The translations under genes and the position numbers were made by a program. From contig NZ_LN898209.1 in assembly GCF_001457795.1 (NCBI RefSeq), forward strand, positions 62,001-126,000: a stretch of DNA of 64,000 nt, read 5' to 3'. Of this stretch, positions 36,978 to 46,100 are shown piece by piece; within the stretch, counting starts at the first letter, position 1; each line of letters opens with the position of its first letter. This DNA comes from Olsenella massiliensis. Lineage in GTDB: Bacteria; Actinomycetota; Coriobacteriia; Coriobacteriales; Atopobiaceae. The notes under the pieces were generated by a model. That model ran no database searches. It saw only the letters and a program-made list of their open reading frames with translations, and was not told where the DNA came from.

Positions 36978-37136
36978 GACATGTCCTTCGTTGGGAGTGT
37001 CGTCAGAGAAGGCCGTACGCCCATCCTACCGCAAGCCGGGGCCACGGCATCGTCTTTGGGGGCGGCCGGCCGGGCCGACGCCTCGGCCTACGCCCCAGGA
37101 CCCGCGCATCGGACCTCGCACGGAACGCCTCGCGCG

Positions 37137-38015
37137 TCATGCCCAGACGGCCATCACCACGGTTGACACGACGATGAGCGCAAGCCCCGTCAGCGAGCGG
37201 GTGGAGTATCTCTCCCCCAGGACAATGGCCGAGAAGGCCATGGAGACCACGATGGAGAGCTTGTCTATGGGAACCACCACGCTGAGCGGTCCCATCTGCA
37301 TGGCAAGGTAATAGCAGAGCCAGCTTGCCCCCGTGGAGACGCCCGAGAGAACGAGGAAGGCCAGCTCCCTCCTGTCCAGGGACGCAGGGCGCGCATGAGG
37401 AAGCTTGCCTCTCAGCGCAACGATGCCCCAGGCCATGACCAGCACGACGCAGGTGCGAATCGCCGTGGCAAGGTTTGAGGGAACCTGGGCGATGCCCACC
37501 TTTGCCAGAACGGACGTGAGGGCGGCACATACCGCGGAACCTACAGCAAAGACAAGGTACGAGGACCCCCTCGCACGGTCCGCGGCGGCGGTGGGCTGCC
37601 TTTTGACCATGAGGAGGGTTCCCACAAGGATGCCAAGCGAGCAGGCGAGCTTGAGAGGAAGCAGACGGGTCTCCCCAAAGAGGACGATGGCAAGAAGGAC
37701 CGTGAGCACGGAGGAGGTCTTGTCCAGGGGGACCACCTTGTTGACGTCTCCCATGGAGAGCGCCTTGAAGTAGCACATCCAGCTTGCGCCGGTGGCCACC
37801 CCCGAGAGCGTCAGAAAGACCCAGGACCGCGGGCTGATGGCGCCGATCGAATCAAGCTGTCGGGTGATGAGGGCCATGAGCCAGGAAAAGGCAAGGACCA
37901 CCAGCGTCCGCATGGCGGTGGCAACGTCTGAGTCGGTCTTGCGGACGCCCAGCTTGGCGAGAATTGCGGTGATGCCGGCAAAGAGCGCGGATCCGGCTGC
38001 GGCAACCACCCACAT
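37137..38015 (-). CDS. EamA-family transporter (DMT superfamily)
   Basis: A 292-residue membrane protein with ten predicted helices in two homologous halves; both contain SGV.TGASW.CYY/F (LSGVATGASWMCYF and LSGVSTGASWLCYY), showing internal duplication. WVVAAAGSALFAGITAILAKLG starts the first half, near residue 2. EamA proteins export metabolites; no substrate can be assigned. The ATG at 38015 is favoured because AGGGAG is 6 bp upstream; an ATG two codons earlier is also possible. Much longer in-frame extension upstream runs through GC-rich tandem repeats and is not supported. Confidence 0.88.
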   Translation of the reverse strand: MWVVAAAGSALFAGITAILAKLGVRKTDSDVATAMRTLVVLAFSWLMALITRQLDSIGAISPRSWVFLTLSGVATGASWMCYFKALSMGDVNKVVPLDKTSSVLTVLLAIVLFGETRLLPLKLACSLGILVGTLLMVKRQPTAAADRARGSSYLVFAVGSAVCAALTSVLAKVGIAQVPSNLATAIRTCVVLVMAWGIVALRGKLPHARPASLDRRELAFLVLSGVSTGASWLCYYLAMQMGPLSVVVPIDKLSIVVSMAFSAIVLGERYSTRSLTGLALIVVSTVVMAVWA

Positions 38016-38417
38016 GGGCATCTCCCTCCCGACCAGGTCGTGCGCGGCATCAGGTCGCGTTGCGGGCCCGGGTCGCGCGGCGAGCCCAGGCCGTGCGGCG
38101 AGCCCAGGCCGTGCGGCCCCGTGGACGGCGGCCCCGCACCTCTCGACGTCGTGGACGACGGCTCCGCCCCTCCGGCGCAAGGCAAGTATAGGGCGCGGCG
38201 CCTGCGGCGTCTTTTGGCGTGATGTTAGCCCTGCGACCTCGGCCTCGCATGCATGCGGGGGGCGCTCCGACAACGGCCCTGGGGCGGCGCGCCAAAGCGA
38301 ATCCGGCCAGGACTCGGGAGCAATGGGCGCGACATGAGCATCGGGTGCGATATAGTGAGGAAGCTGATGCCGCCTTGGCCGATTGCCCTGCCACGTTACA
38401 TCGGAACGGAGATTGCG
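38016..38417. other. Intergenic region with 18-bp tandem repeat
   Basis: The 402 bp between the transporter and the DUF4177-like gene hold a perfect 18-bp tandem duplication, unit GCGGCGAGCCCAGGCCGT at 38077-38094 and 38095-38112, with a decayed copy just before. Nothing else is recognised, apart from a promoter that must serve the downstream gene. Confidence 0.6.
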
Positions 38418-38681
38418 ATGGGTATGTTCGACAACATGAGAAAAGAGTCCTCGTTCAGCAGCGCCTCGGGAAAAGACAGGCCCTATGTGGTGCTCCAGGT
38501 TACGCTCAAAGAGAAGCTCATGGGAACGGGGTCGGGCAATCTCTCCGAGCTCGAGAACGTCATTAACGCACAGGCCGCAAAGGGCTATCGGCTTCATACG
38601 ATTTCGACGTCAAACGGGGGCAGCAAGGGACTCGTGGGCGGAGATCGCATCCAGGCGACGCTGGTCTTTGAGCGACTGTAG
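38418..38681 (+). CDS. DUF4177-like small protein
   Basis: An 87-residue protein. PYVVLQVTLKEKLMGTGSGN, then LSELENVINAQAAKGYRLHTIS, then ATLVFERL give the strand-helix-strand pattern of DUF4177 proteins, which also have an 'AKGYRL/EGWEL' segment and a final FER/FKR. Function of the family is unknown. ATG 38418 is chosen because GGAG lies 6 bp upstream; the longer frame to 38358 has no ribosome-binding site. It is isolated between the transporter and a Cof-type hydrolase. Confidence 0.7.
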   Translation: MGMFDNMRKESSFSSASGKDRPYVVLQVTLKEKLMGTGSGNLSELENVINAQAAKGYRLHTISTSNGGSKGLVGGDRIQATLVFERL

Positions 38682-38864
38682 ACGGTTCTTGTCAGGCTCC
38701 GGGCGCCCGCATCCCTTATGTCTGCGGGTTTTTGCCCTTGACCTCGGCATGCTGCTTGAAGTGACCTTACATTGCGCAAACGCTCGGCTGTGCCTCGACG
38801 GGGTATCTTCTCCTTGCACACTGATGTCTTGACGGCGCCTTGGGCGCCCTGAAAGGATGCGCGC

Positions 38865-39662
38865 GTGATACGACTCATTGCCTCGGACATGGACGGCACG
38901 CTGCTTGACGAGAACTCCGAGGTGCCTCCCGAGACCTTTGACCTCATCCTGCGCCTGCGCGAGCGGGGCGTTCTCTTTGCCGTGAGCTCCGGACGCAGGT
39001 ATGACACGCTCCAGCGCTTCTTTGAGCCCGTGATCGACTGCATGGACTTTGTGGCGTCCAACGGGACGCAGGTCTATGTGGGCGGGCGGATGGTGGGCCG
39101 CGAGGTGTTCAGCCATGCCGCGCTACAGCGCCTGGTGCGGGTCATTGACCGCTTTGACTGCCTGCACCTGGCGCTCTTTGACGCCTCGCGCAGCTTTCTC
39201 TTTGATGAGGACGAGAAGTACGAGCGAGAGTTTGACAAGAACCTTCCCAATCCCGAGCAGATCTATAGCCTTCCTGACCCCGACACGAGCATCATCAAGG
39301 CGTCCCTCTTCTGCGATGACGAGAAGAACCTCATGGACATGGCCTACGTGCTCGGTCGCGAGCTGGGTAGCGACTTTACCTTTGCGCCGTCGGGCAGGAA
39401 GTGGATCGACACGATGCCGGCCGGCATCAACAAGGCCACGGGCATTCGTCAGGTGATGGATGTCCATGGGGTGGACGCGAGCGACGTCATGGCGTTTGGC
39501 GACTCGATGAACGACTACGAGATCCTGCGCCTGGCGGGACATCCCCGTGCGATGGGCAACGCCCGCTACGGCATCAAGCGCATCGCCCGAGACATCGTCG
39601 CCACCAACGCGGAGCATGGTGTGCAGCGCGAGATGCGCAAGCTTCTGGATGAGCTGGGGTAG
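38865..39662 (+). CDS. Cof-type HAD phosphatase
   Basis: A 265-residue member of the HAD-IIB (Cof) group. Motif I is IASDMDGTLLDENSEV, motif II FAVSSGRRYDTL, then MDFVASNGTQVYVGG, the long C2 cap, a lysine in INKATGIRQ and motif IV VMAFGDSMNDYEIL. Such enzymes dephosphorylate sugar phosphates or flavin precursors. The start is GTG 38865, supported by GAAAGGA seven bases upstream and by alignment of MIRLIASDMDGTLL with the family start. A region of inverted repeats begins about 90 bp after the stop. Confidence 0.93.
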   Translation: MIRLIASDMDGTLLDENSEVPPETFDLILRLRERGVLFAVSSGRRYDTLQRFFEPVIDCMDFVASNGTQVYVGGRMVGREVFSHAALQRLVRVIDRFDCLHLALFDASRSFLFDEDEKYEREFDKNLPNPEQIYSLPDPDTSIIKASLFCDDEKNLMDMAYVLGRELGSDFTFAPSGRKWIDTMPAGINKATGIRQVMDVHGVDASDVMAFGDSMNDYEILRLAGHPRAMGNARYGIKRIARDIVATNAEHGVQREMRKLLDELG

Positions 39663-39749
39663 GGTGCAGTCGGCGCCTGGCGCCGGAGGGCGCGATGCCG
39701 GAGGGTTGCCGGCGGCGGGAGGTTGTCGGCTCCCGGCGCCTGTCGGTCC

Positions 39750-39901
39750 AGGGCGCCTGCCGTTCCGAGTGCCTGCCGGTTCCAGGAAATTATCAATGAC
39801 CGAGTCTCCTTCGATTTTGTCATTAAATTCGCGCTTCCTGGGCAAACGTAAATTTAATGACCAGACGGCTGGCATCTGGTCATTGATAATCCCGGGCTTC
39901 G
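39750..39901. repeat. Inverted repeat copy A, MITE-like palindromic element
   Basis: A 102-bp element (39789-39890) is bounded by perfect 13-bp terminal inverted repeats ATTATCAATGACC / GGTCATTGATAAT and has nested subterminal arms (GTCATTAAATT / AAATTTAATGAC) around a centre containing CCTGGGCAAACG. About 40 bp of outer flank (CGCCTGCCGTTCC... and CCCGGGCTTCG) is also shared with copy B at 41729-41878, in reverse orientation, with only a few differences. The AT-rich interior contrasts with the surrounding GC-rich DNA. No transposase is present, so this fits a non-autonomous miniature element. Confidence 0.9.
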
Positions 39902-39990
39902 GCGGGCGGGGTCGCCTAGGCGGATGGGCTGCGCGCCGAGAGCTTCCCTGAAGGAGAAGGCGCGGCGCTGGTGCTGTAGCCGGATTGTCG

Positions 39991-40073
39991 CTGATGTCGA
40001 AGCGCTGCTGACGCCAAGGTGTCGCTGACGTCAAGGTGCTGCTGACGTCAAGGTGCTGCTGACGTCAAGCCGG
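39991..40073. repeat. 17-bp tandem repeat containing TGACGTCA
   Basis: Five units of 17 bp, consensus CTGACGTCAAGGTGCTG, start at 39991, 40008, 40025, 40042 and 40059. The third and fourth are identical, the others drift. Each good copy has the 8-bp palindrome TGACGTCA. The array lies about 250 bp before the DUF559-like gene, inside the inverted-repeat cassette. It could be a multi-site operator or replication slippage. Confidence 0.85.
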
Positions 40074-40323
40074 TTCGTTTGATTTCATCGGCGACCAGCT
40101 CTGCCTTGCGATGTGCCCCCCGGCCGTCCACCCCTTCTTGCAAAATGAATATTCTCACGTTTTCGCTCTATCTAGATTTGCCAATCTACCTGGTGAATTA
40201 TCAAAAGCCAGCCTTCATGTTGGTATCATTGATGATTCAGGTGACACGCCGTACTGCAAACATTGCAGCTACCTTGCGGCAACCTGCATCACGTGGCGAC
40301 ACGAGATGTCGTACCGTCAGCGC

Positions 40324-41475
40324 ATGGACATCACCTTTTCTCACAGAGCCGCTCTTGCCATCATCCGCGCCCAAAGGATGCGGAGGGCGACTTGCGGACG
40401 AACGGACGCTCGCCGCCAATCGTTCGCGACGTCTGACACTCCGCCCGTTCCGTCAGCCTTGCCTTCCGGTCAGACGATTCGCAGGAGTCGATGGTCGCGG
40501 ACGCTGGTCATTGAGTGTCTCTGCCGTGCCGGCCTTACCTCGGACGATGCCCGCGAACTCTTTTCTCTCGAACATGTTGACGTGCTCAAGAGGAAGGGAG
40601 TGAGAAGAACCAGAGTTTCCGGTTGCCGCAGCTGGGACGACCGTAGTGGCGTCGCGCTTCCCGAGGGCATTTCGACCAGCACCGCCCCTCACGTGCTCGC
40701 CCAGTTGGCCGAACTGATGCCCCTTCCGGCCCTCATGTGCGTCGCGGCGGAGCTGATGGGCGCGTATGCCCTTCCGCCGCTGGCACCGCCCGTCGGCACG
40801 GCGAGAGGGTCCACCACCTTTGGGGTCGAGGCTCTCGTCACGAAGGCCGAGCTGCTTCATGAGCTTGCGATGCACGCCCCCCTTCCTGCGACGTTGCGAG
40901 CGCTGCGCGCCGTCGTCTTCGCGGGAGAGCGGGCATGGTCTCCTCAGGAGGCTCTTCTGGCCACGATGCTCGCGCTCCCCGGAGACCGGGGAGGCTATGA
41001 GCTGGGACCGCTGACGCTCAACGCGCGCGTCATGACGGGCATTGGCAACGCCATGACGTGCGCCTCTCGCGTGCCCGACATCTTGCTCGCCTGCAAGACG
41101 GTTGGCATCAACTACGACGGATGGGGGCACTTTGGCATCATGGAGCTGGAGCGCGCCGCCGTGGGACTTGGGCAGGACCCGGGAAGCGACCAGAGGGCTC
41201 ACGAGCTTGCCGTGCAGCGTCGGGCACTTCGCGAGAAGTACGTGGACGACCGTCGTCGGGATCGTGAGCTGCTGGTGGCGGGCGTCGAGACCCTCGTCGC
41301 GACGAGCGAGGACCTTAGGGACGTGAGCACTCTCGACCTCCTCGTGCGGCAGCTCATCGTACGTGCGGAGGCAGCAGGAGGGCAAAGGATGGCACGACAG
41401 CGAGCGCTGCTGGAAAGTGAAAGCCTTGCGCACCGCCGTGCCGAGGTGCTTGCGAGCCTGCGGACTCTCACGTGA
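40324..41475 (+). CDS. AbiEi/DUF559-like protein in an inverted-repeat cassette
   Basis: A 383-residue protein from ATG 40324 (ATG 40306 is an alternative; neither has a clear ribosome-binding site). The first line MDITFSHRAALAIIRAQR resembles a group of coriobacterial proteins that start with a MDI-SH-AL motif and are annotated loosely as AbiEi-like. The C-terminal part, NYDGWGHFGI through REKYVDDRRRDRELLVAGVETL, follows the DUF559/Vsr-like nuclease pattern (E-YDG-H ... D-RRD-EL), but the usual Glu before YDG is Asn. A helical middle of about 200 residues is unassigned. Both sides carry inverted MITE-like repeats, so it may have been mobilised. Function is not known. Confidence 0.6.
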   Translation: MDITFSHRAALAIIRAQRMRRATCGRTDARRQSFATSDTPPVPSALPSGQTIRRSRWSRTLVIECLCRAGLTSDDARELFSLEHVDVLKRKGVRRTRVSGCRSWDDRSGVALPEGISTSTAPHVLAQLAELMPLPALMCVAAELMGAYALPPLAPPVGTARGSTTFGVEALVTKAELLHELAMHAPLPATLRALRAVVFAGERAWSPQEALLATMLALPGDRGGYELGPLTLNARVMTGIGNAMTCASRVPDILLACKTVGINYDGWGHFGIMELERAAVGLGQDPGSDQRAHELAVQRRALREKYVDDRRRDRELLVAGVETLVATSEDLRDVSTLDLLVRQLIVRAEAAGGQRMARQRALLESESLAHRRAEVLASLRTLT

Positions 41476-41728
41476 CGCGTGATAGCTGGGCCACTTGGTG
41501 GCTGGATGAGGCATCTGCCTCCTGCGTTGGCGCTGACCATCCACGTGCCGGCCACGAAAGCGCTGGCTATGGAACACATCCGGAGAGGTGAGCGGCATCT
41601 CGGCCTGCGGTCATGCCCGCAGGCGACCCCGCCGACGTTCCTAGACGCATTCGTCCCCTGGTCCGCCGGCCCTTCCAGGCGCCCGCACCCCTAGGTAGCC
41701 CTGACCACCCTCCCAGGCGCCCGCCTGT

Positions 41729-41878
41729 CGAAGCCCGGGATTATCAATGACCAGATGCCCGCCGTCTGGTCATTAAATTTACGTTTGCCCAGGAAGCGCG
41801 AATTTAATGACAAAATCGAAGGCAACTCGGTCATTGATAATTTCCTGGAACGGCAGGCGCCCGGAACGGCAGGCGCCC
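41729..41878. repeat. Inverted repeat copy B, MITE-like palindromic element
   Basis: The reverse complement of copy A (39750-39901), about 150 bp with roughly five substitutions and one single-base indel. The inner 102-bp element runs 41740-41841 with the same 13-bp terminal inverted repeats. Sequence between the end of the DUF559-like gene and this element, and from it to the CPBP gene (602 bp in all), shows no gene. Confidence 0.9.
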
Positions 41879-41941
41879 ATATCCGGCAGTCGTGCGTCGT
41901 GGCTTTCGGCGACATCCAACATGACGGTCACATGGACAAGA

Positions 41942-41974
41942 GAAGCTGAGCGCAAAAAAAGCTGAGTGCAAAAA
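41942..41974. repeat. A-rich tandem repeat
   Basis: The unit AAGCTGAGTGCAAAAA occurs three times (AAGCTGAGCGCAAAAAA, AAGCTGAGTGCAAAA, AAGCTGAGTGCC), about 15-17 bp apart, just outside inverted-repeat copy B. Function unknown. Confidence 0.7.
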
Positions 41975-42077
41975 AGCTGAGTGCCAACAGGAATGGGTGT
42001 CAGTTTTCCAGGTAGAGTCATGCCCGGTGAAAGGGCCGTCAGGTTCCGCGCATGCGCGGAGTGCGTAGGAAGGGAGT

Positions 42078-42857
42078 CTATGCGGCAGGCCGGGGCCGCC
42101 CCTGTTCGTCGTCGGTGCCGGCGGGCGCTCCCGACATCCCCATCCAGAGTGAGACTGCCGTCACGACAAGGAATCCGACGGCGAGGTCCGGCCCCAGACG
42201 CAGCAGGAACGCCGACAAGAGCGTGTTGAGAAACCCGTGCAGGACGGCACACCAGAGCAGCGAGGCGCCGCGCCGCCTGAGCCCGGCGAGCCAGAAGGAG
42301 AGCAGCACCGCCTGAAGGGCAAACGTTCCGTATGGCATGGCGAGGTGGGGGTCTTGCGGCGTAAACCAGAGCGGCAGGTGCCAGGCCGCCCAGATCACGC
42401 CTACGACCAGCGTAGCCACGGGATAGGGAAGGCGCGTCTCGAGCTCCGGCTGCAGGACGCCGCGCCAGCCGAGCTCCTCGTTGCCGCCGCCCGCAACGGT
42501 GGTGATCACGAAGAGCGCGGGAAGTACGAACAGGGGTATCTGTGGGTTGAGGCCGTCGGACCCAAGCGTCACCGCGGCAAGGACGAGGCTCGCCAGCAGC
42601 GCGAGCCAACCTAACGAGCCTCGTGAACCCGCCAGCAGAAAGCGAGCGCATCCGTTGCGCGTGCGTGCGTCGGGCCGGACCACGAATGCCGCGATGGTGG
42701 GGCCAAAGCCTCCCAAGACAAAGAGGGGCATGACCGCCGGCGCCACGGCGTCGATGACTCCTGCGATGCAGAGCATCGCCCTGAGCCCCCAGCACGACCA
42801 GGTGATGAGAAAGGTGAGGGCAAGATAGCGTTTGGCGATGTCAGACATGCAGCTCAT
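42078..42857 (-). CDS. CPBP-family intramembrane metalloprotease
   Basis: A 259-residue membrane protein with about seven to eight helices (LALTFLITWSCWGLRAML, WLALLASLVLAAVTLG, VATLVVGVIWAAWHLPLW and others). Motif 1 of the CPBP (Abi/CAAX protease) family is seen as NEELGWRG, motif 2 as WAAWHLPLWF, and the later His in AVLHGFLNTLL completes the set. Family members act in prenyl-protein processing or bacteriocin self-immunity; no partner is visible here. Translation could begin at 42857 or at 42848. It lies between the inverted-repeat cassette and the CRISPR-Cas locus. Confidence 0.88.
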   Translation of the reverse strand: MSCMSDIAKRYLALTFLITWSCWGLRAMLCIAGVIDAVAPAVMPLFVLGGFGPTIAAFVVRPDARTRNGCARFLLAGSRGSLGWLALLASLVLAAVTLGSDGLNPQIPLFVLPALFVITTVAGGGNEELGWRGVLQPELETRLPYPVATLVVGVIWAAWHLPLWFTPQDPHLAMPYGTFALQAVLLSFWLAGLRRRGASLLWCAVLHGFLNTLLSAFLLRLGPDLAVGFLVVTAVSLWMGMSGAPAGTDDEQGRPRPAA

Positions 42858-42967
42858 GGCGCCAGTCTAGCATTGCGTTGGCGGCGCTTCGTAAGGGGGT
42901 TGTCAGGTCTGGCCGGCAAGGCGGTGCGGAGCGTGAGCGGACCGTGCGTCTTTGCAATATGTCGTTG

Positions 42968-43014
42968 CGTTTGCCCAGATAAGCTTTGTGAAGAGGGTCC
43001 CAAACGCACACTTT
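42968..43014 (-). repeat. 47-bp dispersed element, left of the CRISPR-Cas locus
   Basis: Read on the reverse strand this matches 55070-55116 on the forward strand at 42 of 47 positions, sharing AAAGTGT.CGTTTG, CCCTCTTCACAA and GCTTATCTGGGCAAACG. The two copies bracket the whole CRISPR-Cas locus in inverted orientation. The 340-bp gap between the CPBP gene and cas3 that contains it shows no gene. Confidence 0.85.
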
Positions 43015-43197
43015 CCAGACGCACGCTTTTGATGAGAACAAGAGCCGCATGGCGCGGGAGGGGGACCGGCCGCGCCGACCCCTCCTCTCGCGACATTTCT
43101 GTCGGGGCGCTGTGCCATAGTTTTCCCAACCAGCGCGGCGCAGTCAGGACCCGCCGCCATCGGCGTCGTGCCACACGACGGAGGCAGGGAGGATCGC

Positions 43198-46100
43198 ATG
43201 GACATCTCGCCCCAGGCGCGCTCTCTATGGGGTAAGTCGGACTATGGCGCGGGGGAGGCGTGGCTGCCTCTCGCGATGCACATGCTTGACTCCCTTGGCG
43301 TCGCGCGTCTGCTGTGGGACGCGTGGCTCCCCCAAGGAACGAGGGAGACGCTCTCGCGGCCGCTCGGGGGAGACCAGCACGTGGCAAGGAGCCTCCTCAT
43401 GCTGCTTGCCGGCCTGCATGACTTGGGCAAGGCCACGCCCGTCTTTCAGTCGACGCCCTCGCGGACGGCGTCATCATGGGACGAGACGTTGCCAGACAGA
43501 GTCATCCGCGCGGGGCTCTGCCTTCGCGCCGACTTCGCCGAGAGGCGGCTGCCCACCCACGCCGTCGCCGGCGAGGCCCTCGTGCGGGAGCTCCTATGCG
43601 CGCGTGGATGGGGCGGGCGTGCCGCCAAGGCCCTGGCGAGCGTGATCGGCTCTCATCATGGGACGTTTCCCCAGCAGAAGGCGGCACAGGACGCCAGGCT
43701 GCTGTACGCGGCCGAGATGGGCGCCATCGGTCGCGGCAGCGAGGAGTGGGCGCGAGTCAGAAAGGAGCTCTCTGAACTTGTCATATGTCGGGCCAGCGTC
43801 TCGTCGGACCTTGTTTGCACCCTGAGCGAGAACGTCCTGCCCGCTCCCGTCCTGAGCCTGCTTGCCGGGATCGTCACCATGGCGGACTGGCTTGCGAGCA
43901 ATCAGGAGCTCTTCCCTCTCTTTCCTTTGGGTGAGGATCGATGGGACAAACGGGTTTCTGACGCTTTCCTGGAGGCGCGCCTTGCGCAGGGTTGGGAGTG
44001 CGCGGACCTACCAACTCCGTGGCACACGAGCCGGACGGCCGTGCCCCTGGACGAGACCTCGTTCAGGGAGCGTTTTGGCCTTCCTGCCGGCTGCGTGCTC
44101 AGGCCCATCCAGGCCGCCATGGTCAAGATCGCGCGGGAGCACGATGACCTTGGCATCGTCGTGCTGGAGGCGCCCATGGGAGAGGGCAAGACCGAGGCCG
44201 CCCTGGCCGCTGCGGAAATCATGTGCGCCCATGGCGGTATGGGGGGCATCTGCGTGGCCCTGCCCACGATGGCGACGACCGATGCGATGTTCGGCAGGGT
44301 GCGTCACTGGCTTGACAGGCTGCCGCATGTGGACGGCGAACACGACAAGAGCGTCACGCTCGCACACGGCAAGTCTCAGCTCAACGAGGAGTTCCAATCC
44401 ATCAAGGCGGCCTCGCGCCGACGACAGGGCTCGGCGCGAGGAGGAGGCGGCATCGAAGGCGACGTGTTTGCCTCCGACTGGATGTCCGGCAGGAAGAAGG
44501 GCATGCTCGCCAACTTCGTCGTCTGCACGGTGGACCAGGCGCTCATGGGCGCCCTCGACATGAGGCACCTTTCGTTGAGGCAGGTGGCGCTGGCCAACAA
44601 GGTGGTCATCATCGACGAATGCCATGCGTACGACTTGTACATGCGCCAGTATCTGGGCAGGCTGCTCGAGTGGCTGGGCTACTGGCATAACCCCGTTATC
44701 CTGCTCTCCGCGACGCTTCCCTCGCAGCTCAAGAAGGAGATGGTCGATGCCTACCTGGCGGGGAGAAAGGCCTCGGGAGCTCAGTTCGCGACGCGAGCTC
44801 GTCGTCATCGGCCTGTATCCCGATGGGCGCAGACGTCCCCTGCCGCCACGCCCCCTGCCGAACTGACCGCGGCAGCGACGTCTTCTGCCGCGCCGACCGC
44901 GGCCGCGACGCCGGCGTCCGTCTCGCCCAGCCTGGAAGGCACGGCACGCGGCGACGCCTACCCACTCATCACCTACACCTGCGGCATCGAGAGACGTGAG
45001 CTTCCATGCGCGACGTCAGGGCGCGGCGTCAGCCTCAGCCTGGCGCTCATGGCAGACGATGAGTCCGAGCTGGTCCGCCTGCTTGAGGAGAGGCTTGTTG
45101 AGGGCGGCGTCGCGGGCGTCGTCTGCGACACGGTCGCGCGGGCGCAGCGTGTCTTCCAGGTCGTGCGCGAGGCCTTTGGTGAGGCAGACGTGCTGCTTGA
45201 CCACGCCCGGTTTATTGACCTTGATCGTTTGCTCATAGAGCGGAGCATCCGCAGCCTCCTTGGCCCCGCCGCCACCCGCGCAAACGGGCGGCGCCCAAAA
45301 CGGCTTGTCGTGGTAGGCACGCAGGTGCTCGAACAGTCCCTTGACATAGACTTTGACTTGCTCGTGACCGACGTAGCCCCCGTCGACCTGATATTTCAGC
45401 GTTTGGGGCGCACCCATCGTCATGTGCGGGGTGACGGCGAGAAAGACCGCCCTGACCGCCTGCGCACGGCACGTTGCTATGTGAGGGGCATCACGTCCTG
45501 GGAGGGGGGCGTGCCCGCCTTCATGGATGACGTCACCAAGGTGTACGGGGAAGCCACCCTGATGGAGGCGCTCTCGGTGCTGGATCTGACCGATGCCGGC
45601 GGGCGTAGGGACCTTGCGCTGCCTCAGGATATTGCCCCCCTCGTGAGGGCCGCCTACTCAAAGGGGGTAAGCGGTCGCGTTCCCGAGGGCTGGCAGGAAG
45701 GATATCAGCGCGCCTGCGCGCAAAGAGAGAAAAAGCGGCGCGAGAAGATGGCGCGAGCTCGCGTCTGCCTCCTGCATTCTGCCGTCTCCTCCGTCACCAA
45801 CGAGTGGAACCTGGACGACCTTGCCTCAAGCCACTGCCTGGGCGACGCCGCCGACCTTGACGCGGGCGAGCGTGCCGTGCGCGACACGCAGGAGACGGTA
45901 GAGGTGCTGCTGCTCAGACAAGGTGCGGACGGCGTGAGCCTGCTCCCGTGGGTTGGTGACGATAGGCGGGGCATTCTCCCCGGCGCCTCGGTGCCCGTGC
46001 ATGCCTGCCCCGAACCGGCGCTCGCCCGCCTCGTTGCCCAAGGCTGCGTTCGTCTTCCCCTGAGCCTGTGCAACCCCCAGAAGATAGACCTTCTCATCAG

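Noticed and set aside
41691-41915. Frame with RFLGKRKFNDQTAGIWSLII, also readable in the other repeat copy
   Set aside because: The same peptide in both copies follows from the shared DNA element; starts are weak and the palindrome keeps frames open on both strands.
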